Assembly (NCBI GenBank): GCA_005223375.1
Contig: RXOD01003840.1
Span: 1 to 47,048, forward strand
Length of the DNA stretch: 47,048 nucleotides
Source: Amoebophrya sp. AT5.2
Lineage: Eukaryota > Sar > Dinophyceae > Syndiniales > Amoebophryaceae
Reading direction: 5' to 3'
The notes under the pieces are model-generated. The model worked only from the letters and a program-made list of their open reading frames with translations. It ran no database searches and was not told the DNA's origin. Of the stretch, positions 31,601-40,231 are shown piece by piece (the first letter of the stretch is position 1; each line of letters starts with the position of its first letter). The position numbers and the translations under genes are program-made.

Positions 31601-31730
31601 TTCTCCAAGTAGAAATCTGTCTTTTCCCTCTCTCTTTTCAGATACTTGGAATGTCCGGAACCGCAAGGAATTGGACCTGGCGCACCGGTACATTGAGAAC
31701 AAATTCGGTTGGAGCTCCGCGGGCGCGTAG
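28643..31730 (+). CDS. Major facilitator superfamily transporter (POT-like), 3 exons
   Basis: Twelve-helix carrier of 909 aa in exons 28643-30253, 30467-31496 and 31642-31730. Both introns (GTACGA...GCGCAG, 213 nt; GTAGCT...TTTCAG, 145 nt) keep phase. The N-terminal half carries six hydrophobic segments, starting YLLKYCESYAYFVFSYVLILFL, a pattern seen in peptide/oligopeptide-type MFS carriers. Helices 5 and 6 are separated by a Gly-rich insert, and the 6-7 loop is a long Ser/Gly-rich region that contains the first intron. The C-terminal half (from FWRFFLLVSLLIGVRVIFRYL) contains SPRLYEYTMRMAEPGKEGTY and an APMFCATLIAGSFSGYLLE block, as in protist MFS proteins of this group. The substrate is unknown; a solute such as a small peptide or nutrient is possible. 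The protein should sit in the plasma or an internal membrane. The last exon ends in KFGWSSAGA and lies in a large inverted repeat. Confidence 0.8.
30254..30466 (+). other. Intron 1 of MFS transporter
   Basis: 213 nt, GTACGA donor after a GAG codon and GCGCAG acceptor before GAT, phase 0. It interrupts the long cytosolic loop between the two six-helix halves. On the opposite strand it is open for about 50 codons, which is not called as a gene. Confidence 0.65.
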
Positions 31731-31763
31731 GAAGACATCGGAGCTCCAACCGAACTTGTTCTC
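31692..31763 (+). repeat. Hairpin with 25-bp stem over the MFS stop codon
   Basis: Arm A (31695-31719) and arm B (31739-31763) are reverse complements with a single mismatch, separated by a 19-nt loop (31720-31738). The loop contains the TAG stop (31728-31730). Arm A encodes ENKFGWSS at the transporter C-terminus. The stem would be very stable in RNA. Confidence 0.85.
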
Positions 31764-33334
31764 GATGCGCGCGCGCCGCGGGGCCGGATCAGGTCAATCG
31801 GTCCGGGATCAAGTCGACCCGGATCAGCGCCATCCGCCTCGGTTCTCCGCGGTCACTCACAAGGGCGCGACAGAAAAGAAATCCATCGAATGAACAACGC
31901 AGCGACCACAAGCTGCGGGCCAGGTGGTCCGCAGGGAGAAAGGACCAGACACAGCACGACGAAGCAAGAGACAGAGGAGAAAAGAGGCGTCCGCCCAGCG
32001 GCCCCGCGCGCGCGCGCGCATCGAGAACAAGTTCGGTTGGAGCTCCGAACGAAGGTTTGAAGTCTGAACGAAGGTTGATGGACATCACCGCCAAGAGAAC
32101 TCTGCTTATTCACTGTTGGTGAACAACTGTTAGTTATGTTGAGTGTTCTAGATGCACTTAATGTAGTACGACCGCAGAACTGCAGTTTCGATTTTTTTTT
32201 CCATCGTACTCTGACCATCGCTCCTATAGCTGTCGGCGACTCTTTTTAGATATTGGTTCGTGCCAGTTGATTTCGCTATCGGAAAAACAAAGCTTGTAGT
32301 AGAAAGAATTACTTTTCCGACCGGGGCACGTTCGCATCGAGGGTGCGGCAAGGGAAAAGTCACACGCGTTTCCAAAGCGACGCGGACCCGCGCCAGGGGA
32401 TAGGTATTGAAATTCAAGCGAATGAACTTTCAACACGAACAGCGGTGCTTTGTCTAGTGAGTCGCAACCCGGACCCGGAGAACACTTACACGACTCGCAG
32501 TCCTCGACAGGACGTCAAGCCCTCGCTGCATGCTTTTGTCAAGCTTATCGCTGTATCAACAAGCTGTTCCTGTTCACGTTCGTCGTGGTAGAGATTGTAT
32601 TTTAGGCGGGTCCGCGTTCGCGCGGTGTTCCTGCGTCCAGTCTTTCTTTCTGGAAATGCAGCAAGGACAAGAGCGAGCAAAACGGAAAGCAAATGCTGGC
32701 GGCGGTATTGCAAGAAGAACTGCCACACGAATTATTTGATTTAGGTGCCAGTGCCAGTGCCCATCGTGTAGTGAATAGGTATAATGCAAGGTGGCAGGAG
32801 ACGACAATGCTTTAAGAAACGTCGGACTTTTTGGACGTTAGAATCAAACAAAGAATTTTCGACCGAGAAGTTGTCCATGTACACTCCATGTATCTATTGT
32901 ACCACCTCCAATGCACCTGTGGTATCTGGAAGACTAGCTAAAAAAATGGGAATGGCGATTGCAGCCTCGGCCACTGCAGACGAGTTCTAAAAGGTCCTTT
33001 GCGCTGCATGTGCACAAATTTTGACTTTTCGTTTGATCAAGAAAACCAAAACCGCCAGCAACATCCTTGGGAAATACTTTTGCACCGGAACCGCGAACAC
33101 TTTCTGCTTCTGGGTTACCACGAAAAGCAGGGAAATCAATGGGCGTCCAGGAGGAGCTTGTCCGCGCGCTTGGAGAATTGGAGAGCCATCTTGATGCGTA
33201 CTTAGTACTCGGGTTATGTGCGACTACCGGTTGAGAAAGTGAATCAAAAATTCATCTTCGTTTCTTTCCCGGTGAAGTTCAAATTTATCAACATCATTCA
33301 AGTGTCGAGGGTCTCAGAGTGAGAACGAAAAGTG
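31731..33334. other. Spacer with inverted-repeat element, otherwise no recognisable gene
   Basis: The first 317 nt hold the inverted-repeat element. Right after it is an imperfect direct repeat (GAACGAAGGTTTGA at 32046 and TGAACGAAGGTTGA at 32065). From 32100 on the sequence is AT-richer with only short open frames, none with a recognised product. A 37-codon frame at 32878-32988 (starting MYTPCIYC) is intriguing but unsupported. Confidence 0.45.
31739..32047. mobile_element. MITE-like element with about 47-bp terminal inverted repeats
   Basis: The left arm (31739-31785) and right arm (32000-32047) are reverse complements over about 47 bp; they differ only in the length and register of a GC repeat. 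The arms end in CGGAGCTCC and GGAGCTCCG. The interior is about 214 bp with no transposase-like coding, so any mobility would depend on enzymes supplied elsewhere. No convincing target-site duplication is visible next to the arms. A third, arm-like copy lies just upstream at 31692-31719, inside the transporter's last exon. A non-autonomous transposon or introner-like element is the simplest reading. A local inverted duplication of the transporter's last exon is the main alternative. Confidence 0.55.
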
Positions 33335-36250
33335 ATGAAATCCATCGATCGCATTCGCAGCTCCATCGTCCAGCAGCGCGACGCCGAGCTGGACGCCGAG
33401 TATGTTCATATTCAGCCGCAGACATCAGCATCATCACCGACTCAGACACACCCCGGACCCAGGCCTATTCAGCCCTGTCCCGTCCGCATCGAGCAGAGCG
33501 AGCGGGAGCTTTCCGGGGCCGTGATTGCGAATTTGTTGAAGGACAACGTTGTCCTCGACGAGAATTGCCAGCTGTACGACGCGACGCTGAAGCGCTTGGT
33601 GCGCGAGGTGACCACTTTGCGCCGCAAGATCGCGATGCTCGAAGCCAAACTCGAGGCCGCGATGCGCATGCGCGGGGAGGAGTACCAGTACGCCGAGATG
33701 TCGCGCGCGGGCAACCAGCTCTCGGAGAAGGAGGAGTACGTGCGGCACCTGGAAAAGGAGTTGGTCCGCGTGCAGCTGCACAACAACGAAATGCTCAAGC
33801 TGATCCACGAAGTAGCGTACGCAGAAGAAGAGGACGAAGGCGAGCAGATGAACGATCGATCGAGATCGGGGGAGGTCCTCGGGAAGCCATCGGATGGTGT
33901 TAGCGCAGAAGCCGGCGCGGCCGCTACTCGGAAACAGAAGAAGGCCGCCGACCAGGTTGGGAAACAAGATCTGCTTGTCGGGGCATCAAAAGTGGACACC
34001 GAGGAAGTAGGAGGGGCTGCAGAACTGAGGCGCGAAAAGGCCGTGCTGGAGGAGGAAAACCGAATTCTGCGAGAGCACCTTTTTGAAAAGGTGGACTTCC
34101 TCGAACAGGTCGGCCAGGACTTGAGGCACTGCTCCTACCCATTGATGTACATTGGCAGCGGCGGGGGGAACCATCCACATGGGTTCGCACCGCCCGGCAC
34201 CGCCTCTTGCCCGTCTTCAAGTACTATACGTATACTTAACTTGAAGCTGTGCCCGTGTCAATCCTCGCTCTCTCTCGTTCTCTCTCTCGTCGCCCTAGAT
34301 GAAACAGATGCTTCTGCTGGTTACCCGTGTAAATCAATGAAATCGAATGACAAAAAGGACCGAGCTCGGACACGGCGTCCCTGCCTCCGCGCGGCAGTCC
34401 GTCCAGGAAGAGTACGAGTTCCTCTCCTGGTGGCGGCGGTCCGCATCTGCCTCACCACACGTTTAAAGTATCACTGTCGTCGTCCGGCGAGGAAGAGGAC
34501 CACGGACAGCAGCTCCTTCATCATCACCATGTTGCTCCAGCTTCTGGTTCTGGTGGGTACAACTCGAACTCCGCGTCGGCGTGTTCGAAAGTGCGGTCTC
34601 CCGCCGCAGCAGCTTCCGGCGGTTGTTCAGCCCAGAACCGCTACAGCAACCTTGCAGGGCCGACGCTGGCAAGTAGTAGCAGTAGCTCCGCGTCGGCGTC
34701 CATGGCGTGCGGTTCGGCTTCGTCCACTTCCCCCAGTTTAGCAGGGGGGCCATCTGCGTCCCCGGGCAGTGGGCCGCCAGGAAGTAGTACGGCCACTCGC
34801 AGCGCCCGCGGTTCACCTCCTGGATCTAGTAGTGGGGGGGCGTTCATCAAAAGCGAAACGCACATGGAGGACATTCTGCGCGACTCGCGGCTCGAGGGGC
34901 AAGATGAAGCAGATGACGGCACGCGAGCACGGAATCGAGCCGACGGCGCCGAGAACTTCCTCGACGAGGAAGCGGATTTCGAAGACGACCCCGGCGGGGA
35001 CTTGGCGGATGTGGGCGAAGTCGCCACCTCGGTGTCGCCATCGCCGAAAAGCGTCACCAGGCTGCAGCAGGCCACGGGGGGATACTCGTCGCCAACCTCC
35101 CCGAATCAGTCAGCGTCGCTGGTGCCGGCGGGCGGATGTAGTGGAACCGGGGGGAGAGGAAGTGGTGGCGAGGGTGGCGCGACGAGTACCACACCAAGCT
35201 CACGGGGCGGAGGCTCTTCGTCCTCCGCGTCAGCCACAACTAGTAGCGCGCAACGGAGTCTTTTCCGCGCTACGTCCAGTGAAAACCTGTGCTTGGCGTC
35301 GTACAATGGCGAGGCCGACGATGCTAGTGGAGAAAATGCGAGTAGTAGTTTTGGCGCGTCGGAACCGGAAGTAGACACGTCGCCCGGGATAATCGTCTCA
35401 ACAGCCTCAATGTCATCAACATCCACGAGTTGTGGAAGTGGCCCAGAAACGGAGTCGGCGGCTGCATTGGCAGAACAAAATCAGAAAAGTGCGACTGCGG
35501 AGCCGCAGCCGAGCGGAGTGGGAGATGAAAAGGAGAAAACACCGAAGAGCACGGTCGAGGAGCGAACCCAGCGTCTTTGGCGTCTGATGGATCATGAAAG
35601 TCCGCTGGGAAAAAGCGAGTTCGACCCGCCTAGCCGTATAATTTTTTTATTCGAACTCGGCCTTCAGCACGCGTTGAATCCCCCTTGGCTAGATGGGTAG
35701 TCGTATTCGCGGCAAACGAACTGTACAGAATCAAAATCATGACCGATACGGATACATAGGTGCGCGGGCAGCTGCATCTTCACCGAAGAAGTCGGATGAC
35801 AGCTCGCGCTTGCGAAGCAAAGAAGTGGATTCCGCGGCCGACGTTAATACCGAAGAAATAACGGATACGAAGGACCACGACAGCACCGGGAGCAATCGCG
35901 AGACAAAAAAGTACGACGACGTCCCTCACGATGAAGAAGATGGATGTCCGAGGACAGTTTCCGCCCCGTCTATGATAGAGTCTCTTCTTGATCGGCACGA
36001 TCCGGTGGTAGTTGCGCGGAAAAACGAGGCGGAAACGATGGCGGAGCAGGACGAAGAGGGCGAGGACATTGACGTGCAAGTCCTGGAGGAGGACGAAGTT
36101 CTCGATCCGGATCCAACGCGAAGATCTACGGCGGAGGCTGAAGGAAGTGGAGAGCTAGAGGAAGAGCATGTGCAGGAGGCCTCCTCCTCAGTTGCCAGCG
36201 GGGTGGAGGATGGCAATATAGTCATCGTGAATGACGAGGACCACTTCTGA
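33335..36250 (+). CDS. Coiled-coil protein with long disordered tail, 884 aa (3 exons)
   Basis: Exons 33335-34220, 34358-35635 and 35760-36250 join in phase (introns of 137 and 124 nt) and total exactly 885 codons. The start is the ATG at 33335 (MKSIDRIRSSIVQQRDAELD). Residues of about 60-165 form a long coiled coil with heptad-like spacing (LVREVTTLRRKIAMLEAKLEA and YVRHLEKELVRVQLHNNEM). A second helix (LRREKAVLEEENRILREHLFEKV) lies near 230-255. The remainder is a Ser/Gly/Ala-rich, then acidic, disordered tail with a His run (HHHH) and ending in NDEDHF. No named domain is seen. The architecture is typical of a scaffold, centrosomal/ciliary or cytoskeleton-associated protein, which is inference only. 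Confidence 0.7.
34221..34357 (+). other. Intron 1 of coiled-coil gene
   Basis: 137 nt, GTACTA donor and AAAAAG acceptor, phase 1. Its middle holds a CT-rich microsatellite (34266-34293). Confidence 0.6.
35636..35759 (+). other. Intron 2 of coiled-coil gene
   Basis: 124 nt, GTATAATTTTTTT donor region and ATACATAG acceptor, phase 1. The upstream frame would otherwise stop at 35698-35700. Confidence 0.6.
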
Positions 36251-37388
36251 TAACGGGCTGGTCGCCGGGGCATCAGTACTGGAATCAATCGGCTACTTGC
36301 CTTAAAAATTAATGGTTCGTCTTTGAATTTGAAATTAATGGTGTCCAGAGATGAAGAAGATAAACCAGAACGAACTCGGCCAACGCCGTCACCAGCAGAG
36401 GACCATCATCACGATGATGTGTCAAGAAACCAGAGGTGCGAGAAACTCTATGAGGCATGCAGTCGGCGCAGAAGTTCAGGGCTGATGTGTTTTGCCACAG
36501 CGAATATCGCGGCTGTGCAACTAAAGCGAAAAAAACAAAGCGAAGGTGAGAACCAGGAAAAGAAAAATGTTGGTCCTTGTGATACTCATCGGTTGCTACG
36601 TGGCGCACGCTCTGCCTGCTATCTGCTTGTTTTCTGCTTCTTACATACTGGGAGGGTATCAAGATTGCAGCCTATCAAAAAAACTTGTCGACGTCGTGGT
36701 CGTCGAGGGGTGCTAGAGAACACGGTCGATTGTGATTGACGTGCAGTTCTCCTCGTCTTCGTTTTCGCTTCGTCATGATCTTCTTCTAGTCTAGTAGTTC
36801 ATAATTTGTTTCCGTTTCGGACAAGTACCAGTAGGTTCGGTCGTTCATTTGTTTGTGTTTCGTAAAAGTCGCTTCCTCTTGTACTTGTTCGTGTCTTTGT
36901 AAGTGCTTGTAGCTCGCAGAAGAAGAACTTCATCTTCAGACAGCGTGGGGATCAAAAAAATGGACAGCGGACATTTGCATGTAAGTTAAGTATCAATCTA
37001 TTCGCCGGTCGTGTTTTCGTCGAGTGTCCTTCGACAGCTCGAATCCTCCCACCCGGTTGATTGTTTCAGTGTGTTGGTTGTAGGGAAGATGCTCGGGGTG
37101 CTTTTACCAAAGATCCAGGAGTGAATCGAATCCAAATAATATCGGCGTCGTGGATGTGGGGTTCCTGCTTCTCGCGTAATTCGGCGATGAGTATTTCTAT
37201 CGCCAGTAATATTTTCAGCTGGAGACCAATGAATGTAAAATTTTTGATTGCGTCTACGTATATTTTTGTCAAGTAGAACAAGAAGAACGAAGTACCAAAG
37301 CGAATTATGGTGGCCTCAGAATCAATCCGCGTGTGAACTGAACTCTGATTGTGTGTTGAAGGGAAACAAATCGACAGACTATATTGCC
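36251..37388. other. Spacer without recognisable gene
   Basis: About 1.14 kb. An open frame of 138 codons (36323-36739) has no recognisable domain, and the minus-strand frame opposite it is equally open. The part nearest 37389 may hold the 5' UTR of the next transporter, possibly with an intron ending at TGTTTCAG near 37070. Confidence 0.4.
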
Positions 37389-39620
37389 ATGTCCTCCGCT
37401 GGTGCAGTACCACCAAGTCTTTCGCCGGACGGCGTCGCTGCCATGAAGGGGAACAATCCCTCCATATCAGGAGACTTTCTTGGCGACGGCCCGGACGAGA
37501 GAAAAGGCGCGTCGGTGTCGGTGGCTGTCGACGTCGCCGGAGGAAAAAAGGGTGAAATTAGGAGCACCAAGAAAGGCAAAGGATCAGAGTTCATCGAGCA
37601 CGGGGGCACGGGCAGCTATGGAGCTCTCGACGTGGTCGACCCTAGTCGGGCTCGCGACGCGTCGAAGTCCCCTCGGCGGATGAATGTGACCCGCGCCCAC
37701 CGCGAGAAGCAGCTTCTCCGGCAGCAGCGCAAGGAATTCCAGGTCACCTCCAAGTTTGAGATGTGGTGTCTCTGCTCCACCTTCGTGTACTTCGGGCTGG
37801 TGATTTCCACCTACGTTGCGTTCATAATTCCGCTCGAGGCGATGCGCATGGCCCCCACGTGGCAGTCGGGGTTTATAATCGTGGAACGCATGATCTACGG
37901 CGGCACGCACATTGCCGCGCCCGTCTTCGGGATGATCTCGGACAACCTGGAGCATCCCTGGGGCAAGCGGCGCCCCGTGCTGGCCGCGGGCGCGGTGACC
38001 ATTCTCGCGTCGCACATCGCCATGTTGGTAGCCTCAAGCAACCTGTGGGTTCCGCTGTACCTCATCTCGCTCGTTTTCGCCATGACCGCGAAGAACCTCG
38101 TCCTGGCCATTACTGCCTCGTTCCTGGCCGACGTGGTTCCGAGGGGTTTGACCTCCACCGTCAGCGCCCTGACGGCGATCCAGGTCTCGACGGGCTGCCT
38201 TATCGGCTTTTTCTCCCAGTACGCCGGTGCGGAACAGCCGGTGGGATACACGTATGTGCTCATCATCATGCTCTATCTACCGACGCAGGGCATCTTCTTC
38301 ATGGTGGCGCGGGAGCCGCGAACGGACCTCTCTGTGTTCGAGCTGGCCGGCGAAGAAGATGTGGAGTTTCTGCCCGAAGGCGCAGCTGTGGATGAAGAAG
38401 CAGCCACACGTGCTGCGCGGAGTGGTCTTGACGATCATGTTGCCGCGGAAGCGGGGGAAACTGCGTTGCACGAGAACTCGTCGGGTGCGGAGCCCGACGC
38501 AGAGGCAGCCATCGCGGAGCCAGATGCGGAGGCGCCGGCCACACACAACAAGGACGACGTAAATGCAAAAAGGATCCAGAGTAAGGAAGCCCCGGACGAG
38601 CAGTCCGAGTCGACAAGTGAGCGAGCAGGTGGCGATCGATCCTTGAGCGCGCGGATGAAGTATGCGTGGAACACCTTCTACACGGCGCTCACGATTTCCC
38701 GCGACTACGGAACCCTAACCTTCGTGCGCGTCTGCTTCTACGCCGGCGCGTCGAGTATGTCCATGATTCTCTTCTTCATGCGGGACGCGGTGGGCGTGCC
38801 CACGCGGGCCGAGGGCGTCCACCGGCTTGGGCTCGTGGCGATGCTTGCCCAGTTCGCCACGCTCATCATCGCGGTCCCGGCTTCCTTCATCTTCACCGAG
38901 TCGAACAGCAGGGCCTCCACCCAAAAAGCCTTCATGCTGGTGGGCATCTTCCTCATGATCGTCATTTACTCCGCCATGAGCATGCTGCCGGAGCTGCAAG
39001 CGTCGGGCATCTCCCCAGGGACGACCATGGTTTTGGTGTATGCCGGCGGGGTGCTGTACGGCGTGTCAAACTGTGTGGTGAACATCGGGGACCTGGGCCT
39101 CGCGCTTCGGATCCTCCCGGCGGGGGTCGGCCACGGCTCGGCCATGGCACTCTTCGGACCGAGCACAACCTACGGCTACGTACTGGGCAGCGTGATCATC
39201 GGGACGGCGCTCAGCTTCTTCGCGTGGAAACAGGACGACGAAGACAAGCCGCACTTTGGTGGCAGCAAGGCGGGAACCGAAGGAGGTGCACTGCCGGAAA
39301 AAAAGCCCCCGGGGGACGACATGAGCAAGAACTTGGATTTCGAATGGGAGGTCGGATACAAAGTGCAGGGCTACCAAGTGATATTTCTCTGCTCCATCGT
39401 TCTGCTCGTCATCTCGTCGATTCTTTTGTTCGCCGTGAACACCCGGCGTGCGGAAAGAGCTGCTGAGGGAGATAGTACGCTGGGATTGTCGCAGTCGCTC
39501 TCGACGGTTTGGGACGAGAAAGACGAGTCCAGCGATGAAGGACAAAGTGACCACGAAGAAGCGAAAAGCGACGCAACGGCGCCACGCGTCGGTGTGAGCA
39601 GGTCATCCACGCGAGCATGA
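37389..39620 (+). CDS. Major facilitator superfamily transporter, 743 aa
   Basis: Second carrier gene, intronless, from the ATG at 37389. After a 120-residue hydrophilic N-terminus come hydrophobic segments consistent with twelve helices: MWCLCSTFVYFGLVISTYVAF is the first. The helix 2-3 loop carries the MFS-type motif SDNLEHPWGKRRP, close to that of glycoside/sucrose-type carriers, so a sugar or sugar-like substrate is possible but not shown. A Glu/Ala-rich cytosolic loop (about residues 330-420, with repeated AEPDAEA) separates the two six-helix bundles. The C-terminal half contains YGVSNCVVNIGDLGLALRI and ends in an acidic, Ser-rich tail. An AATAAA at 39638-39643, 18 nt past the stop, may be the polyadenylation signal. 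It shows no close sequence likeness to the other MFS gene in the window, so tandem duplication is unlikely. Confidence 0.85.
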   Translation: MSSAGAVPPSLSPDGVAAMKGNNPSISGDFLGDGPDERKGASVSVAVDVAGGKKGEIRSTKKGKGSEFIEHGGTGSYGALDVVDPSRARDASKSPRRMNVTRAHREKQLLRQQRKEFQVTSKFEMWCLCSTFVYFGLVISTYVAFIIPLEAMRMAPTWQSGFIIVERMIYGGTHIAAPVFGMISDNLEHPWGKRRPVLAAGAVTILASHIAMLVASSNLWVPLYLISLVFAMTAKNLVLAITASFLADVVPRGLTSTVSALTAIQVSTGCLIGFFSQYAGAEQPVGYTYVLIIMLYLPTQGIFFMVAREPRTDLSVFELAGEEDVEFLPEGAAVDEEAATRAARSGLDDHVAAEAGETALHENSSGAEPDAEAAIAEPDAEAPATHNKDDVNAKRIQSKEAPDEQSESTSERAGGDRSLSARMKYAWNTFYTALTISRDYGTLTFVRVCFYAGASSMSMILFFMRDAVGVPTRAEGVHRLGLVAMLAQFATLIIAVPASFIFTESNSRASTQKAFMLVGIFLMIVIYSAMSMLPELQASGISPGTTMVLVYAGGVLYGVSNCVVNIGDLGLALRILPAGVGHGSAMALFGPSTTYGYVLGSVIIGTALSFFAWKQDDEDKPHFGGSKAGTEGGALPEKKPPGDDMSKNLDFEWEVGYKVQGYQVIFLCSIVLLVISSILLFAVNTRRAERAAEGDSTLGLSQSLSTVWDEKDESSDEGQSDHEEAKSDATAPRVGVSRSSTRA

Positions 39621-39637
39621 AGATACAAACACCAAAG

Positions 39638-39643
39638 AATAAA
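39638..39643 (+). promoter_or_regulatory. Possible polyadenylation signal AATAAA
   Basis: Canonical hexamer 18 nt after the MFS stop codon, followed by a T-rich stretch. It is suggestive only; whether this organism uses AATAAA is not known. Confidence 0.3.
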
Positions 39644-39874
39644 TGTCTTTTTCTGTTTCTGTAGTTTCTGTCGCGCAAGGCCTCCCGCATTCTATGAATG
39701 TATCAATTGTTCATGTTTCTTGTACTAAAAATTCATTTTCTTCCGTACGCGGGGGCTCCATGTAGATGTACTTGAAGTTGAAATGTCCCCCCCGGGCCAA
39801 ACCTAATTAATTTGGTATTTTGCTTCACAATTGATTTCTAAAATTCAACCGACAAAAAACTAATAAAAAAATGG

Positions 39875-40201
39875 ATGAGAGAGAGAGTGTGCGAGTTGTT
39901 CGAAAACACAAACAGTTCCGATCTGGAGCCGAACCAGAAGCTGAAGCTGAACAAAGCCGAGGCGCGCAGGGCGATCGTTTCTTTGCGGATTATTTCCTTC
40001 GACACCAGCAAGTCGCTGTCGCTCCATCCATCGTTCGCACTACGATCAGATTTACTTTTTCATGGCTTGGGTCGTGCGTCGCTGACGTCGGTCCACTCGG
40101 CTCATTCTAAGTGAGTACTGTACCTATTCATCACTTTCAGGTGTGGTTCGTCGTGTGGAATTACCCCTCGATTCCTTAATCCTCCGTTCCGTGATATCTA
40201 G
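39875..40201 (+). CDS. Possible small protein with a 30-nt intron, 98 aa
   Basis: The first exon (39875-40110) starts MRERVCELFENTNSSDLEPN and has the GC-rich third positions of real genes here (KLKLNKAEARRAIVSLRIISF). It runs into GTGAGT at 40111. A CTTTCAG at 40134-40140 would close a 30-nt intron and continue in frame as KCGSSCGITPRFLNPPFRDI to TAG at 40199-40201. Without splicing the protein would end at 40114 (79 aa). No family is recognised. The WD40 gene's ATG follows 30 nt after the stop. The exon does not join in phase to that gene at the visible acceptors (40225, 40231), so a separate gene is favoured over a 5' exon. Confidence 0.4.
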
Positions 40202-40231
40202 ATCTGTTTGCGTTGTTTTTGAAAGAGAAAG

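Noticed and set aside
32878..32988. 37-codon frame starting MYTPCIYC with a GRLAKKMGMAIAASATAD stretch
   Set aside because: Too short and isolated; no splice partners with consistent phase were found.
36323..36739. 138-codon plus-strand frame between the coiled-coil gene and the second MFS gene
   Set aside because: Composition resembles spacer, the opposite strand is equally open, and no domain is recognisable.
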